From Halanaerobium sp. (lineage in GTDB: Bacteria > Bacillota > Halanaerobiia > Halanaerobiales > Halanaerobiaceae), in the NCBI GenBank assembly GCA_018399955.1, contig JAGYNO010000001.1, positions 1 through 64,000 on the forward strand: 64,000 nucleotides of DNA. The letters run 5' to 3'. A model generated the notes under the pieces. The model searched no databases. It saw only the letters and a list, made by a program, of their open reading frames with translations, and was not told the origin of the DNA. Positions 51,131-59,501 of the stretch are shown in pieces. The translations under genes were made by a program, and so were the position numbers. The number at the start of each line of letters is the position of its first letter. Position 1 is the stretch's first letter.

Positions 51131-52264
51131 ATGAATATACTTGCTGCACCAGACTCATTTAAAGGTTCTTTAACAGCTTTGGAGGCTGCAGAAAATATCA
51201 AAAAAGGAATTAAAAACTTTGATCAAAATATTAATGTCGATATATTACCGATGGCCGATGGTGGAGAAGGCACTGTGCAGTCACTTGTAGATGCAACTGA
51301 TGGTGAAATTATTAAAAAAGAAGTTACAGGGCCGCTTGGAGAAAAGGTTGAAGCATTTTATGGCATCTTAGGAGATCAGAAAACTGCTGTAATCGAAATG
51401 GCAGCAGCTTCGGGACTTCCCCTGATTCCAGCAGCAAAAAGAAATCCCCTAAAAACAACTACATATGGTACAGGTGAACTGATAGCCTCTGCTTTAGATC
51501 ATGGGGTTGAAAAAATAATTGTTGGTATTGGTGGAAGTGCGACAAATGATGCAGGGGTGGGGATGGCCCAAGCTCTGGGAGCAGAAATACTAGATAAAAA
51601 TGGTAAACAGATTGCTTTTGGAGGAGAAAAGCTCGCTGAGATTAAAGAGATTAATTTAGAAAACCTTGATTCGAGAATTACAGAAGTAGAGTTTTTGACC
51701 GCATGTGATGTAGACAATCCTCTTTTTGGTAGAAATGGTGCTGCATATGTTTATGCACCTCAAAAAGGTGCTGATCAATATATGGTAGAAAAATTAGATA
51801 ATAATCTAAGACATTTTAATGAGGTAGTGAAAAAAGAGCTCGGCAAAAATGTTAATAAGATTCCTGGTGCAGGGGCAGCAGGAGGATTGGGAGCGGGACT
51901 TGTAGCATTTTTAGGAGCAGAACTCAAAGCAGGTGTAGAGATAATTTTGGATTTGATTAATTTTGAAAAAAGACTAAACGGTATTGATCTAGTAATAACA
52001 GGAGAAGGGATGCTTGATGGCCAGAGTATTTATGGTAAAACACCGGTGGGAGTAGCAAAAAAAGCTAAAGAAAAAGGGATTCCTGTTATTGCTCTAGCCG
52101 GCACACTTGGTTTTGGTGTTGAAAAAGTTCTGGACCAAGGTATTGATGCTTATTTCAGCATCATTGATAAACCAGCAGATCTTGATGCAATTATTAAAGA
52201 AACACCAGATCTGATTCAGAAATTGAGTGAACAGATTATAAGAACAGCTTCAATTTTAAATTAA
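51131..52264 (+). CDS. glycerate kinase (class I, GarK/GlxK type)
   Basis: A 377-residue kinase. APDSFKGSLTALEAAENIKK (about 5-24), DILPMADGGEGTVQSLVDAT (about 38-57), GIGGSATNDAGVGMAQALGA (about 136-155) and DLVITGEGMLDGQSIYGKTP (about 290-309) are family signatures. It phosphorylates D-glycerate, usually to 2-phosphoglycerate. The gene is preceded by AAGGAGG and followed at once by a long palindrome. Confidence 0.95.
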   Translation: MNILAAPDSFKGSLTALEAAENIKKGIKNFDQNINVDILPMADGGEGTVQSLVDATDGEIIKKEVTGPLGEKVEAFYGILGDQKTAVIEMAAASGLPLIPAAKRNPLKTTTYGTGELIASALDHGVEKIIVGIGGSATNDAGVGMAQALGAEILDKNGKQIAFGGEKLAEIKEINLENLDSRITEVEFLTACDVDNPLFGRNGAAYVYAPQKGADQYMVEKLDNNLRHFNEVVKKELGKNVNKIPGAGAAGGLGAGLVAFLGAELKAGVEIILDLINFEKRLNGIDLVITGEGMLDGQSIYGKTPVGVAKKAKEKGIPVIALAGTLGFGVEKVLDQGIDAYFSIIDKPADLDAIIKETPDLIQKLSEQIIRTASILN

Positions 52265-52267
52265 ATA

Positions 52268-52314
52268 AATTGTCCTAAATTGTTGGTACCTGGTACCAAC
52301 AATTTAGGACAATT
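52268..52314. repeat. 47-bp perfect palindrome, copy 2
   Basis: Twenty-three-base arms (52268-52290 and 52292-52314) are exact inverted repeats around a single T. The inner part (TGTTGGTACC) and outer TTGTC of each arm are shared with the element at 13177-13219, but four of the six bases in between differ, with matching changes on the other arm. It starts 4 bases after the glycerate kinase stop. No T-run follows. Confidence 0.92.
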
Positions 52315-52349
52315 AACAATAAAAATATAAAGACAAGTGGAGAGTATTT

Positions 52350-53615
52350 ATGCTTAAATCATTTAAGAATAAATTAAGACAGAACAATTTTTTTAAAATG
52401 AAAACTGAGTTTTCAATTCTGCAGTTTTTCTTCTGGAGTACCTGGGCTGTTTATGGAGCCTATCTTGTCTATTATTTAGATGATATTGGCTACAGCAGTA
52501 TGCGTATTGGAACATTAATGTCACTAAGAACTTTAATGGGACTTATCGGTCCACCTTTAATTGGTTATACTGCAGATAAGATTGAAAATAGGAAAGCAGT
52601 ATTTATGGTCTCAATGGCTTTCTTGGGGATTACTGTAGCACCTTTTCCTTTTTATGGAGATCTGATGATAGCTCTTTCGATTGCAATGATAGGCATACTA
52701 TGGGAGCCCCAGCAGTCTGTTTTGGACAGCTGGATTCTTGAGACTTCAGATCAATTAGCGGTTAATTATGGATTTATGCGTGCCTGGGGTTCAATTGGTT
52801 TTGCTTTTACAGTTGTAATTTTTGGTCAGATTATCAACTGTTTTGGCTGGAAGATTCATTTTATGGGCTATGGTTTAATTGCATTTATAACTATTTTTAC
52901 TGCATATTTTATAAAAGATATTAGTTATCAAAATATTAAAGTTAGTCAAAAAAATACAGAATTAAGCTCACAAGATTTTAATAGAGAAGAGAAAGAGGCA
53001 GCCGAAAGAGATACAGCAAAAGATAAAAATATCCTGCGTTTATTTAAAAACAAAGGCTATATATTTATATTATTTGTTACAGTTTTGATTTTTATACCTG
53101 CAATGATGATTTTTGTTTATCTTGCACCTGCTATTAAAGCAGTTGGTGGTGATTCAAGAGACCTCGGTTATACCCTGTTTTTTAATGCATTAAGTGAAGC
53201 ACCAATATTTTTTACTGCCAAATATTTTTTGGAGAGATATAAAACAAAACCTTTATTGTTATTTGCGGCTGTATTTTATATGATCAGGATAATTATTGCT
53301 GCCTTGGCTACTTCGCCTTTTTATTTTATATTTTTTGGTATGCTGCAGTCTTTATCTTATGGAGTATTTCTTGTGACGGTACGCTATTATGTTAAATTAG
53401 TTGCCCCAGAAGATCTTAAAACAACTGCACAAAGTATTGCTTTAATGGCCGGTTTTGGTGGGGGAGGGATTATCGGCAGCCTGCTTGGAGGATATCTGAT
53501 CGATAATTTTGGGATATCAGCAATGTATAGTGTCTGTATTTCCTTGAGTTTTTTTGCAGTACTTACACTCTTGATTTCTATAATATTAGATTTAAATAAA
53601 AATCAAGCCTTTTGA
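52350..53615 (+). CDS. MFS transporter (MFS_1-like)
   Basis: A 421-residue carrier with about twelve hydrophobic helices split by a polar loop (about 195-235) between the sixth and seventh. The opening (LQFFFWSTWAVYGAYLVYYL, about 25-44) and EPQQSVLDSWILE (about 128) resemble the LacY/nucleoside-type MFS_1-like group. It probably imports a sugar, sugar acid or nucleoside. Position after glycerate kinase suggests glycerate or a related acid, but the family is broad. Confidence 0.8.
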   Translation: MLKSFKNKLRQNNFFKMKTEFSILQFFFWSTWAVYGAYLVYYLDDIGYSSMRIGTLMSLRTLMGLIGPPLIGYTADKIENRKAVFMVSMAFLGITVAPFPFYGDLMIALSIAMIGILWEPQQSVLDSWILETSDQLAVNYGFMRAWGSIGFAFTVVIFGQIINCFGWKIHFMGYGLIAFITIFTAYFIKDISYQNIKVSQKNTELSSQDFNREEKEAAERDTAKDKNILRLFKNKGYIFILFVTVLIFIPAMMIFVYLAPAIKAVGGDSRDLGYTLFFNALSEAPIFFTAKYFLERYKTKPLLLFAAVFYMIRIIIAALATSPFYFIFFGMLQSLSYGVFLVTVRYYVKLVAPEDLKTTAQSIALMAGFGGGGIIGSLLGGYLIDNFGISAMYSVCISLSFFAVLTLLISIILDLNKNQAF

Positions 53616-53689
53616 GCTTTATATATTCATAATAAACTTTCTACTGTCTTTCTAAAAAACAAATCTGATTCAAGGAGGTTCAAAAAACT

Positions 53690-54355
53690 ATGATTAAAGC
53701 AGTTATATTTGATATGGATGGTGTGATAGTTGATACAGAACCAATTTACGAAAGTGTAAATGAGGATTTTTACGCAAAATACGGAATAGATATGCAGGAA
53801 ATTGATACTGAAAAATATATTGGTGTAAATCTTATAGAAACCTGGAAGGATTTATTAAATAATTTTGAATTAAAAGCTGAATTTAAAGATTATAGTCTTG
53901 AAGATATAATCGAAGATCATGTACACAGCTATTATAAAGGTTTAGAAGCTTCCAATGAGCTTAAATTAATGCCGGGAATAATTGAATGGTTTAAATATTT
54001 AAAAGAAAATGGTTATAAGATGATTATTGCATCTTCATCTTATCAGCCAATTATCGAGTATATTATTCAAGAATTCGGGCTTGATGATTTTGTAGAAGGT
54101 TATGTAGATGGAAATGCAGTTGAAAATGGAAAACCTGCTCCAGATATATTTATAAAAGCTGCAGAAAAACTTGGCTTGAAAAATGAAGAGTGTTTGGTTG
54201 TAGAAGATTCTGAACATGGAATAAGTGGAGCTAAGAAAGCGGGCAGCAGGGTTGTTGGTTTTAAACAGCGTCAAGATGCTGAACAGGATCTATCAAAGGC
54301 AGATATCGTGATCGAAGAGTTCAATAAGAAAAATCTTCTTAAAATTTTTGAATAA
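53690..54355 (+). CDS. HAD-family phosphatase/phosphomutase
   Basis: A 221-residue haloacid-dehalogenase-fold enzyme. FDMDGVIVDTEPIYE (about 8-22) holds the nucleophile Asp and acid Asp, SSSYQPIIEYII the second motif, GKPAPDIFIKAAEKLG the lysine, and CLVVEDSEHGISGAKKAG the metal Asp. Cap region (about 20-90) is of the beta-phosphoglucomutase type. Substrate unknown; sugar phosphates or phosphoglycolate are candidates. Confidence 0.9.
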   Translation: MIKAVIFDMDGVIVDTEPIYESVNEDFYAKYGIDMQEIDTEKYIGVNLIETWKDLLNNFELKAEFKDYSLEDIIEDHVHSYYKGLEASNELKLMPGIIEWFKYLKENGYKMIIASSSYQPIIEYIIQEFGLDDFVEGYVDGNAVENGKPAPDIFIKAAEKLGLKNEECLVVEDSEHGISGAKKAGSRVVGFKQRQDAEQDLSKADIVIEEFNKKNLLKIFE

Positions 54356-54462
54356 TATCTGATTCTTATAATCAATTTAAAGAAATTCATATTTTCTTCA
54401 CATTTTTCTCCTATAGTTATATTAAAGCAAAATACTCAAGTTTATAAGGAGATGTGATATTT

Positions 54463-54735
54463 ATGTTTAGATTTGGCCATATGGGATTTATGCCCTGGGG
54501 AGGTGGCGGTTTTATGATGTTTTTCTGGATTATTATTATTGCTGCAGTGATATATTTTGTAGTGAAAAAAGGTCAGGAAGATAAATATAATAATAGAAGA
54601 GATAATTTTCAGCAGAGAGAACAAATTGATCATTATAAAAATGATAAAGCTGAAGAAATTGCTCGAGAACGCTATGCTAAAGGTGAAATTTCAAAAGAAG
54701 AACTAAATGAGATTTTGAATAACTTAAGAAGATAA
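54463..54735 (+). CDS. small membrane protein with SHOCT domain
   Basis: A 90-residue protein; ATG 54463 chosen over GTG 54454. It begins with a Gly/Met-rich segment (FGHMGFMPWGGGGFMMF), one membrane helix (about 17-38, MMFFWIIIIAAVIYFVVKK), a charged coil, and a C-terminal SHOCT motif: EEIARERYAKGEISKEEL-NEIL. SHOCT domains often tether or oligomerise membrane proteins. Role unknown. Confidence 0.8.
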   Translation: MFRFGHMGFMPWGGGGFMMFFWIIIIAAVIYFVVKKGQEDKYNNRRDNFQQREQIDHYKNDKAEEIARERYAKGEISKEELNEILNNLRR

Positions 54736-54746
54736 ATTCTTTAAAA

Positions 54747-54790
54747 ACCTGCAGTAAATGTTGATTATTTGCTGTAGGTATTTATTTATT
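54747..54790 (+). terminator. terminator after the SHOCT gene
   Basis: ACCTGCAGTAAAT (54747-54759) pairs with ATTTGCTGTAGGT (54767-54779) with two G-T pairs, followed by ATTTATTTATTTT. Confidence 0.7.
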
Positions 54791-54908
54791 TTAAATTTTC
54801 AATAAATTAAAAATATTTCTTGAATTAAAAATTATCTTATGGTAGAATTTGCTTAAACAGCACTAAAACAGCTGTTTCTTAAAATTGTATAATAAATGAT
54901 CAATAAAG

Positions 54909-54947
54909 CCTGTATATTAAATAAGAATTTTTTTATACAGGTTTTTT
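54909..54947 (+). promoter_or_regulatory. leader terminator/attenuator of the eutABCL operon
   Basis: CCTGTATA (54909-54916) pairs with TATACAGG (54934-54941) across a 17-base AT-rich loop, followed by TTTTTT. It lies only about 25 bases before eutA. AACAGC (54855) and GCTGTT (54870) just upstream form another possible hairpin, and TATAAT at 54888-54893 could be a -10 box. In Firmicutes, EutV/EutW antitermination acts at such leader terminators, but clear ANTAR-type paired hexaloops were not seen. Confidence 0.6.
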
Positions 54948-54972
54948 AAATTTTTTATGCTGGAGGTGAAGA

Positions 54973-56400
54973 ATGGAAACAATTATAAGTGCTGGTATTG
55001 ATATTGGAACATCAACTACACAGATAGTCTTTAGTAATATTACCCTAGAAAATATTGCTTCAGATTATACAGTACCCCAGATAAATATTATTGATAAAGA
55101 GATTATCTATAAAAGTGATATTTATATCACACCACTTCTTTCTGAGGATGAGATCGATAGTGTAGGATTAAGAGGTATCATTGAAAAAGAATATTCTAAA
55201 GCTGATATTTCAAAAAGTGAAGTTAGTACCGGGGCAGTGATTATTACTGGAGAAACGGCTCGTAAGAAGAATGCTGAATTGATTTCAAAAGAGATGAGTG
55301 ACCTAGCGGGAGATTTTGTTGTTGCCTCTGCAGGTCCCGATTTGGAAGCGATTATTGCTGCTAAAGGTGCTGGTGTGGATCAACTATCGAAAAAAGAAAA
55401 TGCACTTGTTATTAATTTTGATATTGGAGGTGGTACAACTAATATTGCTGTTTTTGATTCTGGAGAGATTATAGATACCGCCTGTTTTGACCTCGGTGGA
55501 CGGTTAATAAAAATTGATGATAATAAAAAAATTCATCATGTTTCTGAGAAGCTAAAAAAATTAGCTGAGAGTTTAAATGTTGAGCTAGAACAGGGCAGAG
55601 AAATTGCTGTCCACGAATTGGAAGTTCTGGCTGATAAGATGGCTGATATTTTAACAGAGATCCTTTTTGCTGAAGTAAAAAGCGATGATTATATATATTT
55701 AATTACAAATCATGATTTAAAGAAAAAATATAATCCAGATTATATCTCTTTTTCTGGAGGAGTAGCTGATTATATCGGAAATCAAAGTCATCAAGATAAT
55801 TATGATAAATATAATGATCTGGGTATAATCTTAGGAGAAAAAATTACGGAATCGCCTCTATATAAAGAGAATAATATTTTCAATGCAGAAGAAACGATAA
55901 GGGCTACTGTGGTTGGAGCGGGTAGTCATACTACAAATATAAGCGGCAGTACTATTACATATACATCAGATATATTACCGCTTAAAAATATTCCTGCTGT
56001 AAAAATAGATGAGAATGAAATTAATAGTGAAGCAGAGTTTAAAACGGCAGTAAAGCAAAAAATGAACTGGTATAATTTAGAGGACGGTCATCAGGCAGCT
56101 GCACTTGCTCTTAAAGGTAAGAAAAATTATAGTTTTGCTGAAATTACAAGCTTAGCGGAAATGATCATTGAGGCTGAAGAAGAAATTGTTGAATCCGATT
56201 TTCCTTTGATAGTAATTTTAGAACATGATGCGGCAAAGGTGCTGGGACAGACTTTAAATAGAATTCTTGATCACAAAAAAAGTATTGTTTCTTTAGATGG
56301 TATTAAGATTAATGATGGTGATTATATAGATATTGGTAAACCCCTTGCAGGTGGAAAGGTGCTGCCTGTAATAATCAAAACCCTGATATTTGATAATTAA
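54973..56400 (+). CDS. eutA: ethanolamine ammonia-lyase reactivating factor
   Basis: A 475-residue actin/Hsp70-fold ATPase. ISAGIDIGTSTTQIVFSN (about 5-22) and NFDIGGGTTNIAVFDSGE (about 151-168) are the phosphate-binding loops, and YISFSGGVADYIGN (about 257-270) is the third. EutA removes damaged B12 from the ammonia-lyase in an ATP-dependent way so that fresh adenosylcobalamin can bind. It has a TGGAGGTGA site and is followed by eutB after 17 bases. Confidence 0.92.
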   Translation: METIISAGIDIGTSTTQIVFSNITLENIASDYTVPQINIIDKEIIYKSDIYITPLLSEDEIDSVGLRGIIEKEYSKADISKSEVSTGAVIITGETARKKNAELISKEMSDLAGDFVVASAGPDLEAIIAAKGAGVDQLSKKENALVINFDIGGGTTNIAVFDSGEIIDTACFDLGGRLIKIDDNKKIHHVSEKLKKLAESLNVELEQGREIAVHELEVLADKMADILTEILFAEVKSDDYIYLITNHDLKKKYNPDYISFSGGVADYIGNQSHQDNYDKYNDLGIILGEKITESPLYKENNIFNAEETIRATVVGAGSHTTNISGSTITYTSDILPLKNIPAVKIDENEINSEAEFKTAVKQKMNWYNLEDGHQAAALALKGKKNYSFAEITSLAEMIIEAEEEIVESDFPLIVILEHDAAKVLGQTLNRILDHKKSIVSLDGIKINDGDYIDIGKPLAGGKVLPVIIKTLIFDN

Positions 56401-56417
56401 AAGATGAGGTGAATTTT

Positions 56418-57797
56418 ATGAATTTGAAGACCAGGTTATTTGGCGAGGTATTTAGCTTTGATTCAGTAAAAGAAGTTTTAGGAAAAGCAAATGAGGAAAA
56501 ATCAGGAGATCAGCTGGCTAAAACTGCGGCTGAATCCGTAACAGAAAGAATTGCTGCAAAGACAGTTTTGAGCAACCTTTTACTAGCTGACCTCCGCAAT
56601 CATCCAGTCGTACCATATGAAGAAGATGAGGTAACTCGGGTTATTCAGGATGACATGAACGAAAAAATATATGCTGAAATTAAAAATTGGACAGCTGCAG
56701 AGCTGAGAGAGTGGATATTAGATGACAAGATCAGAGGTAGTGATATTAAAAGGATAAGCAGAGGCTTAAGCAGTGAGATGATAGCTGCGGTTACAAAACT
56801 TATGTCAGATCTTGACCTAATCTATGCAGCCAAAAAAATTAATATTACAGCTCACTGTAATACTACTATAGGAAGAGAAGGTACACTTGCGATGCGTCTC
56901 CAGCCAAATCATCCTACTGATGATATAGATGGTATTATGCCTTCAGTTATGGAAGGTTTTTCTTATGGAAATGGAGATGCAGTGTTAGGCTTAAACCCTG
57001 TAAATGATGGGGTAAGTAATGTTGAAAATATCTTAAAACATTTTGATGAATTTAAAAATAAATGGGAGATACCAACCCAAATTTCAGTTTTGGCCCATAT
57101 TTCTACACAGATGAAGGCGGTTAAAAATGGAGCACCGATTGATATGTTTTTTCAGAGCATTGCAGGCTCAGAAAAAGGTAATGAAGCTTTTGGTGTGGAT
57201 GTCGAATTATTGACCGAAGCTAGAGAGTTAGCTTTAAAAGAAGGTACCTCTGCTGGCCCAAATGTGATGTATTTTGAGACAGGTCAGGGTTCTGAATTAT
57301 CCTCAGATGCTCATCATAGTGCAGATCAGCTGACAATGGAAGCAAGATGTTATGGCCTTGCAAAGAGATTTGAACCATTTTTGGTAAATACAGTTGTTGG
57401 ATTTATAGGACCAGAATATTTATATGACGGCAAACAGATGATAAGAGCCGGTTTAGAAGATCATTTTATGGGTAAGTTAAGCGGAATTTCTATGGGGGTA
57501 GACTGCTGTTATACAAATCATATGAAAACTGATCAAAATGATGTAGAAAAACTGGCAGTTTTGCTTGCAAATGCAGGCTGCAACTATTTCATAGGTGTAC
57601 CTGTTGGTGATGATGTAATGCTCAATTATCAGGCTGCAGGTTATCATGATGCTCAAGCAGTCAGAGAAGTTGTCGGTTTGAGGCCGATTAGAGAATTTGA
57701 AGAATGGCTGAAAAAAATGGGCTTAATGAAAAATGGAAGGTTAACTTCCAAAGCTGGTGATCCTTCGATATTCTTGAATAGTAATGGGGTGAAGTAG
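56418..57797 (+). CDS. eutB: ethanolamine ammonia-lyase large subunit
   Basis: A 459-residue protein; ATG 56418 follows GAGGTG by 6 bases. TVLSNLLLADLRNHPVVPYE (about 50-69), ITAHCNTTIGREGTLAMRLQ (about 143-162), YFETGQGSELSSDAHHSADQ (about 288-307) with the substrate-contacting Glu, and DCCYTNHMKTDQND (about 360-373) are near-invariant in EutB. With EutC and adenosylcobalamin it splits ethanolamine into acetaldehyde and ammonia. The eutC ATG begins on the base after this stop. The gene lies about 48 kb from the shell locus at the window start. Confidence 0.97.
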   Translation: MNLKTRLFGEVFSFDSVKEVLGKANEEKSGDQLAKTAAESVTERIAAKTVLSNLLLADLRNHPVVPYEEDEVTRVIQDDMNEKIYAEIKNWTAAELREWILDDKIRGSDIKRISRGLSSEMIAAVTKLMSDLDLIYAAKKINITAHCNTTIGREGTLAMRLQPNHPTDDIDGIMPSVMEGFSYGNGDAVLGLNPVNDGVSNVENILKHFDEFKNKWEIPTQISVLAHISTQMKAVKNGAPIDMFFQSIAGSEKGNEAFGVDVELLTEARELALKEGTSAGPNVMYFETGQGSELSSDAHHSADQLTMEARCYGLAKRFEPFLVNTVVGFIGPEYLYDGKQMIRAGLEDHFMGKLSGISMGVDCCYTNHMKTDQNDVEKLAVLLANAGCNYFIGVPVGDDVMLNYQAAGYHDAQAVREVVGLRPIREFEEWLKKMGLMKNGRLTSKAGDPSIFLNSNGVK

Positions 57798-58676
57798 ATG
57801 ATAAACGAAAAAGATTTAACAGAAATTGTGGAAAGAGTAATTGAAGAATTAGAAAAAGAAGAGAGCAGAGAGGCAGTTGATCAAGCTGTTAAAAGAGAAG
57901 CTAAAAGTAATAATGATGAGATTGTAGATATAACTGATGTAGACCTGAAAAAGCAGTTTTTAGTTGATAATCCAGAAAATCGGGAAGCATTTTTAAAGCT
58001 AAAGGAAAGTACTTCTGCGAGGTTAGGTGTTGGAAGAGCAGGTCCAAGATATAAAACGGAAACACTGCTCAGGTTTAGGGCTGATCATGCTGCTGCTATG
58101 GATGCTGTTTTTACAGATGTATCTGATCAATTAATTGATGATATGAATTTATTTAAAGTAAAAACTCTCTGCAGAGATAAAGATGAATATTTAAAAAGAC
58201 CGGATTTAGGTAAAAAGTTTTCAGATGAAACACTTGCAGAAATAAGCAATAAATGTGAGAAAAATCCTCAGGTGCAGATTTATGCTGCAGATGGATTAAG
58301 TTCAACCGCTGTAGAAGCTAATTTAAAGGATATTTTTCCAGCTATTAAGCAGGGGCTTGAAGGTTACAATATAAAAATTGGTACACCATTTTTTGTTCAG
58401 TATGGCCGAGTTGCCTCAATGGAGCCTATAGCAAAATGTCTGAATGCGAAGGTCTGCTGTGTACTTATTGGTGAACGTCCAGGCTTAGCTACTGCAGAGA
58501 GCTTGAGCTGTTATATGGCATATGATGCTGAAATTGGCATGCCGGAATCAAAAAGAAATGTAATCTCTAATATTCATGCAGATGGTACACCTGCAGTTGA
58601 AGCTGGTGCACATATTGCAGATGTAATAAAGGCAATGCTTGAACAAAAAACCAGTGGTTTAGATCTGGATATTTAA
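57798..58676 (+). CDS. eutC: ethanolamine ammonia-lyase small subunit
   Basis: A 292-residue protein. The first 20 residues (EKDLTEIVERVIEELEKEES) form an amphipathic helix of the sort that targets EutBC into the shell. The core has STSARLGVGRAGPRYKTETL (about 73-92), FRADHAAAMDAVFTDV, YAADGLSSTAVEANLKDIFP (about 168-187), VCCVLIGERPGLATAESLSC and YMAYDAEIGMPESKRNVISN, contacts to the B12 corrin. It is directly joined to eutB with no spacer. Confidence 0.97.
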   Translation: MINEKDLTEIVERVIEELEKEESREAVDQAVKREAKSNNDEIVDITDVDLKKQFLVDNPENREAFLKLKESTSARLGVGRAGPRYKTETLLRFRADHAAAMDAVFTDVSDQLIDDMNLFKVKTLCRDKDEYLKRPDLGKKFSDETLAEISNKCEKNPQVQIYAADGLSSTAVEANLKDIFPAIKQGLEGYNIKIGTPFFVQYGRVASMEPIAKCLNAKVCCVLIGERPGLATAESLSCYMAYDAEIGMPESKRNVISNIHADGTPAVEAGAHIADVIKAMLEQKTSGLDLDI

Positions 58677-58693
58677 AAAAGGAGGAAATTAAG

Positions 58694-59341
58694 ATGCGAA
58701 ATGATCCATTACATGCAGAAGTCTTAAGTGTTAAACTGATTTCTAATTTAAGTAATGATATAAAAAAGGAGTTAGACTTAGCGGAAGATCATGCGAGTAT
58801 TGGTATTATTACCTGTGATATAGATGATGTTGGTTATACTGCTTTAGATGATGCTACCAAAAAGGCATCTGTAGATGTAGTTTATGCAAAATCATTTTAT
58901 GGAGGTGCAGATAATGCTACAACTAAGTTAGCCGGTGAGTTTATTGGTATTCTAGCAGGCAGCACACCATCAGAAGTTAGAAGTGGTCTCGATTCTGTTG
59001 TGAATTTTATAGAAAATAACGCTTGTTTTTATAGTGCAAATGAAGATGACTCTATCTGTTATTTTAATCACTGTATTTCTAGAAGTGGAAGCTATTTATC
59101 TGAAACAGCAGGTATAAAAGAGGGAGATGCTATCGCATATTTAATAGCTCCACCGATGGAGTCTATTTATGCTCTTGATGCAGCACTTAAGGCTGCGGAT
59201 GTAAAAATAACTAATTTTTATGGGCCTCCCTCTGAGACAAACTTTGGAGGAGCATTATTAACTGGAAGTCAGTCAGCCTGTCAGGCTGCCTGTACAGCTT
59301 TTGCATCTGCAGTTAAAGAAGTTGCTGATAATCCGAAATGA
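58694..59341 (+). CDS. eutL: trimeric tandem-BMC shell protein EutL
   Basis: A 215-residue protein made of two circularly permuted BMC domains. Marks are SNDIKKELDLAEDHASIGII (about 17-36), ADNATTKLAGEFIGILAGST (about 75-94), SRSGSYLSETAGIKEGDAIA (about 132-151) and ETNFGGALLTGSQSACQAAC (about 185-204). EutL trimers have a large gated central pore in the ethanolamine shell. It ends the four-gene eutABCL unit and is a shell tile encoded away from the other shell genes. Confidence 0.95.
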   Translation: MRNDPLHAEVLSVKLISNLSNDIKKELDLAEDHASIGIITCDIDDVGYTALDDATKKASVDVVYAKSFYGGADNATTKLAGEFIGILAGSTPSEVRSGLDSVVNFIENNACFYSANEDDSICYFNHCISRSGSYLSETAGIKEGDAIAYLIAPPMESIYALDAALKAADVKITNFYGPPSETNFGGALLTGSQSACQAACTAFASAVKEVADNPK

Positions 59342-59501
59342 TTTGCTCTAAAGCAGCAGTCTCTGCTATAATTAAATTATAGTATTTTTGTTAAAAAAAT
59401 ATTACTGTTAAAATTTAAATATCTTTATTAAGGAAATCTCAAATAGCTAGAAGTTATTTATGAAATAAGATATTTATTTAAAGCAGAAAAGGAGTAAGAT
59501 C

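Noticed and set aside
54736-54972. EutV (ANTAR) binding site in the eutA leader
   Set aside because: The terminator is clear but I could not find two stem-loops with the expected six-base loops (A first, G fourth), so no specific call was made.
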